From contig CAJGDT010000032.1 of the NCBI GenBank assembly GCA_904502265.1, positions 1 to 11,885 of the forward strand: a stretch of 11,885 nt of DNA, read 5' to 3'. This stretch comes from an uncultured Barnesiella sp. GTDB taxonomy: Bacteria > Bacteroidota > Bacteroidia > Bacteroidales > Barnesiellaceae_A. Positions 7,626 to 11,885 of this stretch are shown here, piece by piece (the stretch's first letter is position 1; every line of letters begins with the position of its first letter). The translations under genes and the position numbers were made by a program. The notes below the pieces were generated by a model. That model did no database searches. It worked only from the letters and a program-made list of their open reading frames with translations, and was not told the DNA's origin.

Positions 7626-7669
7626 TGCCTAATATTTTTTGTGTTATTATTTCTCTATTTATCGGAGTG

Positions 7670-7701
7670 CAAAATTAGTTACTTTTTTCGAATATCGCAA
7701 C
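7670..7701 (-). promoter_or_regulatory. rpmH promoter (Bacteroides type)
   Basis: The minus strand has TAATTTTG (complement of 7670-7677), a perfect TAnnTTTG -7 element. GTTG (complement of 7698-7701) lies 20 bases upstream and matches three of four bases of the -33 TTTG. The predicted leader is about 40 bases. No hairpin-plus-T terminator separates the upstream cyclo-ligase gene from this promoter, so read-through into rpmH is also possible. Confidence 0.7.
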
Positions 7702-7742
7702 TTTTTATGTAACTCTTTTTTCAAATACGCATAACTTATTGG

Positions 7743-8294
7743 TTATTGCGTCTTTAGAACGCCTTCAGGAGTGATTATATAGTGCATTAATTTGTCGTGA
7801 GGCTCGGCCGGAATAGTGGGAACAAGCTGACAATTATAACATACACCTATACATGTAGCTTTGGTGCGCGACAACAAGCGGTCGTAATAACCCTTGCCTC
7901 GACCCAATCTGTTGCCGGTCTTGTCAAAGGCTACACCGGGAACAATAATCAGTTGCAATACATCGGTATCTATATCCAAACCTGTGGGCTCCATTATATT
8001 AAACTCGCCTTGCTGCATAGCCTCACGACTATATCTGCGAACAACAAGATCATCGCCTATCACAACTGGCAAATAGACTGTTTTACCCAACTCTACCCAA
8101 CGATCTACAGCTTCATGACTACATAATTCATCGGGTAATGAATGGTACAGCAAGATATGTTCAGCCTCGGCAAAGGCGGCCGTATTCTCTACATGTTGCC
8201 ACACAGCGCTACTCTCGGCTATCTTTTGCTCAGGAGTCAAGGCGGCTTTGTTTTGTCGCATTTGACGACGCAGTGATGCTTTATCTATTGTCAT
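7743..8294 (-). CDS. fau: 5-formyltetrahydrofolate cyclo-ligase
   Basis: This cytoplasmic enzyme (MTHFS, COG0212) uses ATP to convert 5-formyl-THF to 5,10-methenyl-THF, returning a storage or inhibitory folate to the one-carbon pool. The 183-aa length is typical. The N-terminal MTIDKASLRRQMRQNKAAL is the family's basic helix. GEFNIMEPTG (96-105) forms part of the folate/ATP site, and VPGVAFDKTGNRLGRGKGYYDR (118-139) contains the diagnostic glycine-rich phosphate loop followed by GYYDR. The later PTIPAEPHDKLMHYIITPEG segment is also typical. It lies 27 bases downstream of the S41 protease gene on the same strand, so it is probably the last gene of the comEB-protease-fau operon. No separate promoter was seen in the short gap. 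Confidence 0.95.
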   Translation of the reverse strand: MTIDKASLRRQMRQNKAALTPEQKIAESSAVWQHVENTAAFAEAEHILLYHSLPDELCSHEAVDRWVELGKTVYLPVVIGDDLVVRRYSREAMQQGEFNIMEPTGLDIDTDVLQLIIVPGVAFDKTGNRLGRGKGYYDRLLSRTKATCIGVCYNCQLVPTIPAEPHDKLMHYIITPEGVLKTQ

Positions 8295-8321
8295 ATTGTA
8301 CAGTATATTATTTCTCAGTTA

Positions 8322-9986
8322 TTATTCCTCAACTTCATCGGCAGGCTGCTCGGGCAATTCGGGAAACGCACGTTCTTCCTTGATGATTCGACATGCCTCG
8401 GCTATTACATCATCGTTGCTCATAAAGATTGGATAGAAAGCCTCATCGCCTATTACATCTCGGGCTATATAAGCTGTCAAAAGACGAATAAGCTCGACAC
8501 GCGAGGTATTTATATCGGCATAGCGCGCAGGAACTCCGTTACGATCGGCATAGGCAATGAAATCGTTAAGCAATTTATTTTCATTAAGCATACGCAAGAG
8601 TTCCTTATAGTCACGAGCTTTCGAGAGAGCGTCACGATGTGCATCAACATACTCAAAGGCATACTTGTACAACAGACTCTTATTTACCACCTCGCTATAA
8701 TAAGGTGTCACATAAGTCGTATCGCTGGGGATAAACACATCGGGCATGATACCACCGCCACCATACACTACACGTCCACCGGCTGTAGTATACACCTCAT
8801 CGGTATGTTGATGTATGCTGTCGGCATTGAAGAACTCTCCTCTATTGTAACGGTTGATAATATCCATATTGTACGATTCATCGTCACCCATGCTATACTC
8901 TTTCTGTATGCATCGGCCCGAGGGAGTATGATAACGTGCCACAGTAAGGCGAACTGCCGAGCCATCTGAAAGAGGTAGCTGACTTTGTACCAATCCCTTG
9001 CCAAAGGTACGACGTCCCACTACCATACCTCTGTCATTATCTTGTATTGCACCGGCAAAAATCTCACTGGCCGATGCCGACCACTCGTCGGTGAGTACAA
9101 CGATAGGTGCTTCCTTAAAAGAACCCATGCCATTGGCAACCGCGTCTTCACGGGGAAACGCGCGACCTTCGGTATACACAATAAGTTCACCGGCAAGCAT
9201 AAATTCGTTGACCATATTGATAGCTGCATCCATGTAGCCGCCACCATTGCCTCGGAGGTCTATAATATAACTTTCGGCACCTTCATTACTCAATCGTGCC
9301 AAAGCGATAAGAAACTCCTCATAAGTTGTACGTCCAAACTTGCTCACAATAATATAGCCAATACCAGGCTCTATCATATAGGCAGCATCGACGCTATGCA
9401 AAGGAATATCACCGCGTTCCACCTCAAATGTAAGCAAGTCACTCTCACCTCGGCGTTGCACCCCAAGTTTCACCACTGTACCCTTGGCACCACGCAAGTT
9501 CTTCAATACTTTTTCGTTCGTAATAGTCTTGCCCACATAGAGCGAGTCATCGACAGTTATAATGCGGTCACCGGGCAACAAGCCACAACGCTCAGAGGGG
9601 CCTCCCGATATCACATCTACCACATTAATGGTATCATTGAGCAAGTTAAACTGGATACCAATACCCGAGAAAGAACCTTCGAGTTCCTCATTTACACTCT
9701 CCAAATCCTCGGCCGGAATATAAGCCGAGTGGGGATCAAGTTCTTTGAGGATTGATGCCATAGCATTATCGGTCAAATCCTTGCTATTTACACTATCAAC
9801 ATACTGCTGCTCTATAATATGTAGCAACATATTAAAGTTATTACGACGGGCATACTCATAGTCGTAGGTATCATATAACTGATACTCCGACGAGTTACTA
9901 TTCCAGTTACCCACCAGCATACCTATCACCAATGTCACCGAAGCCCAAAATGGCAACCATGCATAGTTATATTGTGGTTCTTTCAT
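8322..9986 (-). CDS. ctpA: S41 family C-terminal processing peptidase, membrane-anchored
   Basis: A tail-specific (Prc/CtpA type) serine protease that cuts near the C-terminus of unfolded or tagged envelope proteins. The 554-aa product has an N-terminal membrane segment or uncleaved signal at about 10-27 (WLPFWASVTLVIGMLVGN), placing the enzyme on the periplasmic side. A helical region with LDPHSAYIP (83-91) follows, as in the family. The PDZ domain is at about 105-190 (GIGIQF, then GGPSERCGLLPGDRI). The S41 core contains DLRGNGGGYMDAA (243-255), the nucleophile Ser305 in SASASE, and the general-base Lys330 in RTFGKG, so the Ser/Lys dyad is intact. After YHTPSGRCIQ and MPDVFIP the protein continues about 135 residues as a mainly helical C-terminal region with an acidic end (ADEVEE). 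It starts 4 bases after the dCMP deaminase stop, so the two are co-transcribed. Natural substrates are unknown. Confidence 0.95.
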   Translation of the reverse strand: MKEPQYNYAWLPFWASVTLVIGMLVGNWNSNSSEYQLYDTYDYEYARRNNFNMLLHIIEQQYVDSVNSKDLTDNAMASILKELDPHSAYIPAEDLESVNEELEGSFSGIGIQFNLLNDTINVVDVISGGPSERCGLLPGDRIITVDDSLYVGKTITNEKVLKNLRGAKGTVVKLGVQRRGESDLLTFEVERGDIPLHSVDAAYMIEPGIGYIIVSKFGRTTYEEFLIALARLSNEGAESYIIDLRGNGGGYMDAAINMVNEFMLAGELIVYTEGRAFPREDAVANGMGSFKEAPIVVLTDEWSASASEIFAGAIQDNDRGMVVGRRTFGKGLVQSQLPLSDGSAVRLTVARYHTPSGRCIQKEYSMGDDESYNMDIINRYNRGEFFNADSIHQHTDEVYTTAGGRVVYGGGGIMPDVFIPSDTTYVTPYYSEVVNKSLLYKYAFEYVDAHRDALSKARDYKELLRMLNENKLLNDFIAYADRNGVPARYADINTSRVELIRLLTAYIARDVIGDEAFYPIFMSNDDVIAEACRIIKEERAFPELPEQPADEVEE

Positions 9987-9990
9987 CTTC

Positions 9991-10428
9991 TTATTCTTTT
10001 TCTATTTCGGCAATATGCTCTATTTCTACTCCACTTCGTTGCAAGAGGTCAATACCATCGGTATTGTGATATAGTTCCGAGAACACTACACGACGTATAC
10101 CGGCTTGTATAATCAACTTGGCACACTCTATGCAAGGCGAACAAGTCACATACAATGTAGCACCTTCGCTACTATTATTGCTACGCGCCACCTTAGTTAT
10201 AGCATTGGCCTCGGCATGTAGTACATAAGGCTTTGTACGACCATTCTCATCTTCACAGATATTTTCAAAACCCGATGGAGTACCATTGAAACCATCTGAT
10301 ATTATCATCTTCTCCTTGACAATGAGAGCACCTACCTGGCGACGCTTACAATATGAGTTTTCACCCCAAATGCGTGCCATGCGTATATAACGCTCATCGA
10401 GCAAATATTGCTTGTTGTTATCTTCCAT
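9991..10428 (-). CDS. comEB: Deoxycytidylate (dCMP) deaminase, ComEB family
   Basis: A zinc enzyme that deaminates dCMP to dUMP, the substrate of thymidylate synthase. The 145-aa product is of normal length for the compact bacterial dCMP deaminases. Zinc ligands and catalytic residues are visible: HAEAN gives His71 and the proton-shuttling Glu73, and CSPCIEC gives Cys99 and Cys102. The upstream YCKRRQVGALIV (26-37) and DGFNGTPSGFENICED (45-60) are characteristic of dCMP deaminases rather than cytidine or tRNA-adenosine deaminases. It is the first gene of the group followed by the S41 protease (4 bases) and the folate cyclo-ligase. It should not be confused with dCTP deaminase, which is unrelated in sequence. 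The competence-linked name comes from the Bacillus comE locus only and says nothing about DNA uptake here. Confidence 0.95.
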   Translation of the reverse strand: MEDNNKQYLLDERYIRMARIWGENSYCKRRQVGALIVKEKMIISDGFNGTPSGFENICEDENGRTKPYVLHAEANAITKVARSNNSSEGATLYVTCSPCIECAKLIIQAGIRRVVFSELYHNTDGIDLLQRSGVEIEHIAEIEKE

Positions 10429-10467
10429 TTTACTGTTTCATTTACAGCCTACAACGGCATATTCATG

Positions 10468-10501
10468 CAAAAGTAGTACATTTTTGCCACAACTATGCAA
10501 T
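10468..10501 (-). promoter_or_regulatory. comEB-ctpA-fau operon promoter (Bacteroides type)
   Basis: The minus strand has TACTTTTG (complement of 10468-10475), a perfect TAnnTTTG element, about 40 bases before the comEB ATG. The best -33 candidate is ATTG (complement of 10498-10501) with a 22-base spacer, slightly longer than the usual 19-20. The hexamer ATGCAA occurs at 10465-10470 and 10495-10500, exactly 30 bp apart, one copy at each core element. Confidence 0.6.
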
Positions 10502-10573
10502 ATACAACATTTTTTATATAAAATACCCAACATATCGCACAAGGCAATAGTGACATAGGCTACATCACGGCAC

Positions 10574-10605
10574 AAAAAAGCCATTGCCTTCGGGCAATGG
10601 CTTTT
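10574..10605 (-). terminator. Rho-independent terminator of the T9SS-tailed protein gene (bidirectional form)
   Basis: A 13-bp perfect stem (10576-10588 with 10593-10605, core AGCCATTGCC / GGCAATGGCT) closes a 4-base loop, read TTCG on the plus strand and CGAA on the minus. On the minus strand it is followed by six T (complement of 10574-10579), 22 bases beyond the stop of the gene at 10627. The plus-strand side also has TTTTAATTT, so it could work both ways, but no plus-strand gene ends here. It insulates the comEB operon from the upstream gene. Confidence 0.9.
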
Positions 10606-10626
10606 AATTTATATGCATGCTAAATA

Positions 10627-11885
10627 TTAACGCACCACTTTGCGTACTTGATTGCCGTTGCGTACGATATAAACACCGCCATTGAGACCACGGAGGTCGA
10701 TACTATCGTTACCGCGAGCCACTACAGCACCATTGATATTGTACACCTCGATAGCACCTTCGGCACTTACTACTCCATAAGCGTAAGTAATACCGTTGGC
10801 AGTCTCTACACGGTCGATACCGGTAGCTACTACCGAAACCCACTCTCCGGCACTTACCTTCTCGCTCAAGGCTGTTGCTGTGATATTATAATATTGAATC
10901 ATATTGGCAGCAACGGGAGTATAAGTCAGCTCGGCTGTTTTATTCAATGTTTCAATAGCAGTCCAGTCTGCAATCTGTTGAGCTGTATTAGCTGTTGAGT
11001 TTTTGATTCGGTGGAATGTCATGTGTGTGTATTTGCCTTCGGCAAGCTCAAAAGATACAAAGTGATTGCTAAGGAAACCTTGTACCCATGCACTCTCAGC
11101 CGTATTCTTGTTTACGAACTCAATAGCATACAACGCACAGTCATTATCTTCCCAAATACCGGGATTGAGGTAATATGCACCGGCAGTAATATTTTCATCA
11201 AACGAACCATCTTCATAACGATAGATTGCTACTGGTTGTTGTGAAGCTGAAGCATAGCAAGCAAAGAGGCTCGAAGAATGATTATACTGCATAACATTAC
11301 GAGTATAACTACCTTGAGCAATAATAGATGCAGCACCACCATCGATTGTAATAGCCCAACTACCATTGGCATCTTTAGTTGTTTGAGTTTTCAAGTAGTT
11401 TTTGCTACTACTTGCTGCATAAAGATATCCCTTATCCACTTTAAACGACCAAGTGTCTGCAACACTACCTGCTTCAAGTGTAATGATTTGTACATCCTCT
11501 CCAAAGGTTATTGTATTACCATCTTTTGTATACGCAGCCTGACCACGGTTATTATCCTTTTGTTCAGTTGAGAGTGCAAAATTACTATCTGCCGCAGCAA
11601 TCACAATTTGGTCGCCTTCTTTAAGCATCGAAGCATCTGTTACAAGAGTCCAAGAATTAGCTTCAGGCTTTTCAGGCTCAACAGGCTCATCACCACCACC
11701 TTCACCAGGCTGTTCGTTCTCCTCAATTGTAATAGGTTGAACTTGTAATTTATTGTAATAACCTACAAGCGCAATTATTGTAAGGTTTTCGCCATTCTTG
11801 AAAGCATCAGTACCGAGAGAGAATTGGTTATATAAGGCAACTGTACCAGTAGCATCGGTAAGAGTAGCATTTTTACCAGACACAT
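10627..11885 (-). CDS. Secreted multidomain protein with T9SS-type C-terminal sorting tail (5' end outside window)
   Basis: The open frame runs without a stop to the right edge; a GTG at 11883 is not a convincing start, so the N-terminus is missing. The visible 418 residues look modular. Residues 1-53 resemble the end of an OB-fold domain of Bacteroidales surface proteins (ATLTDATGTVALYNQF, then YYNKLQVQPITI). Residues 54-77 are a Gly/Glu/Pro-rich linker (EQPGEGGGDEPVEPEKPEA). Residues 78-224 form a beta-rich domain starting WTLVTDASMLKEGDQIVIAA, a pattern seen in Bacteroidales cell-surface proteins. Residues 232-325 resemble a small module starting AYYLNPGIWEDND with WVQGF and MTFHRI, possibly carbohydrate-binding. 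The end is VYNINGAVVARGNDSIDLRGLNGGVYIVRNGNQVRKVVR in outline, matching the type A T9SS sorting domain; it would direct export through the type IX system with cleavage and possible anchoring on the surface. Catalytic residues are not recognised. Substrate and role are unknown. Confidence 0.85.
   Translation of the reverse strand, partial: VSGKNATLTDATGTVALYNQFSLGTDAFKNGENLTIIALVGYYNKLQVQPITIEENEQPGEGGGDEPVEPEKPEANSWTLVTDASMLKEGDQIVIAAADSNFALSTEQKDNNRGQAAYTKDGNTITFGEDVQIITLEAGSVADTWSFKVDKGYLYAASSSKNYLKTQTTKDANGSWAITIDGGAASIIAQGSYTRNVMQYNHSSSLFACYASASQQPVAIYRYEDGSFDENITAGAYYLNPGIWEDNDCALYAIEFVNKNTAESAWVQGFLSNHFVSFELAEGKYTHMTFHRIKNSTANTAQQIADWTAIETLNKTAELTYTPVAANMIQYYNITATALSEKVSAGEWVSVVATGIDRVETANGITYAYGVVSAEGAIEVYNINGAVVARGNDSIDLRGLNGGVYIVRNGNQVRKVVR

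Noticed and set aside
7678..7713. GTTAC/GTAAC inverted repeat upstream of rpmH
   Set aside because: A 5-bp arm with a 26-base gap is expected by chance in AT-rich DNA.
8985..9755. 256-codon plus-strand open frame
   Set aside because: It lies wholly antisense to the S41 protease gene, whose product has intact PDZ and catalytic motifs. The plus-strand translation is rich in His, Thr and Cys with no recognisable domain.
11881..11885. GTG at 11883 as the start of the last gene
   Set aside because: The sequence there already reads as the inside of a beta-strand domain with no signal peptide, and a T9SS cargo needs one, so the true start is beyond the window.

Overview
This window is an ordinary-looking stretch of a Bacteroidota chromosome, most likely order Bacteroidales. 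Three things point there. Five intergenic regions carry the Bacteroides-type -7 promoter element TAnnTTTG instead of a sigma70 -10 box. Start codons are preceded by A-rich sequence with no clear Shine-Dalgarno. The last protein ends in a T9SS-type sorting tail, a feature of this phylum. I cannot fix the family or genus from the sequence alone. Nearly all genes are housekeeping or cell-envelope genes. I see no transposase, integrase, CRISPR array, tRNA, rRNA or phage gene.

Layout from left to right. Bases 1-110 are the start of efp (elongation factor P, minus strand), with its own promoter, a tandem repeat in that promoter and a small leader hairpin. Next come cinA and tsaD, both minus, seven bases apart and transcribed tsaD then cinA from a promoter near 2560. 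Divergent from tsaD is one very large plus-strand gene (2659-7269) for a TamB-like envelope protein with an N-terminal membrane anchor and a strongly acidic C-terminal tail. Its 3' end faces the small rpmH gene (L34, minus) across a long perfect hairpin. Further right is a minus-strand group transcribed from about 10464 leftwards: dCMP deaminase, a membrane-anchored S41 processing protease and 5-formyltetrahydrofolate cyclo-ligase. A classical bidirectional terminator (10574-10605) separates this group from the last gene, a large secreted or surface protein cut off by the right window edge.

How the genes fit together. EF-P, L34 and TsaD (t6A37 tRNA modification) serve translation. CinA acts on nucleotide and pyridine-nucleotide by-products. 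dCMP deaminase makes dUMP, and the cyclo-ligase returns 5-formyl-THF to the one-carbon folate pool that thymidylate synthase uses, so the group on either side of the protease has a plausible thymidylate theme. TamB, the S41 protease and the T9SS-tailed protein belong to the envelope and secretion side. No intergenic gap exceeds about 200 bases, and each is accounted for by promoters, hairpins or plain AT-rich sequence.

I did not find a convincing undescribed system. The items most worth a second look are regulatory (the efp promoter repeat and leader hairpin, the very short tamB leader, the long hairpin without a U-tract) plus the acidic tail of TamB and the modular T9SS-tailed protein.
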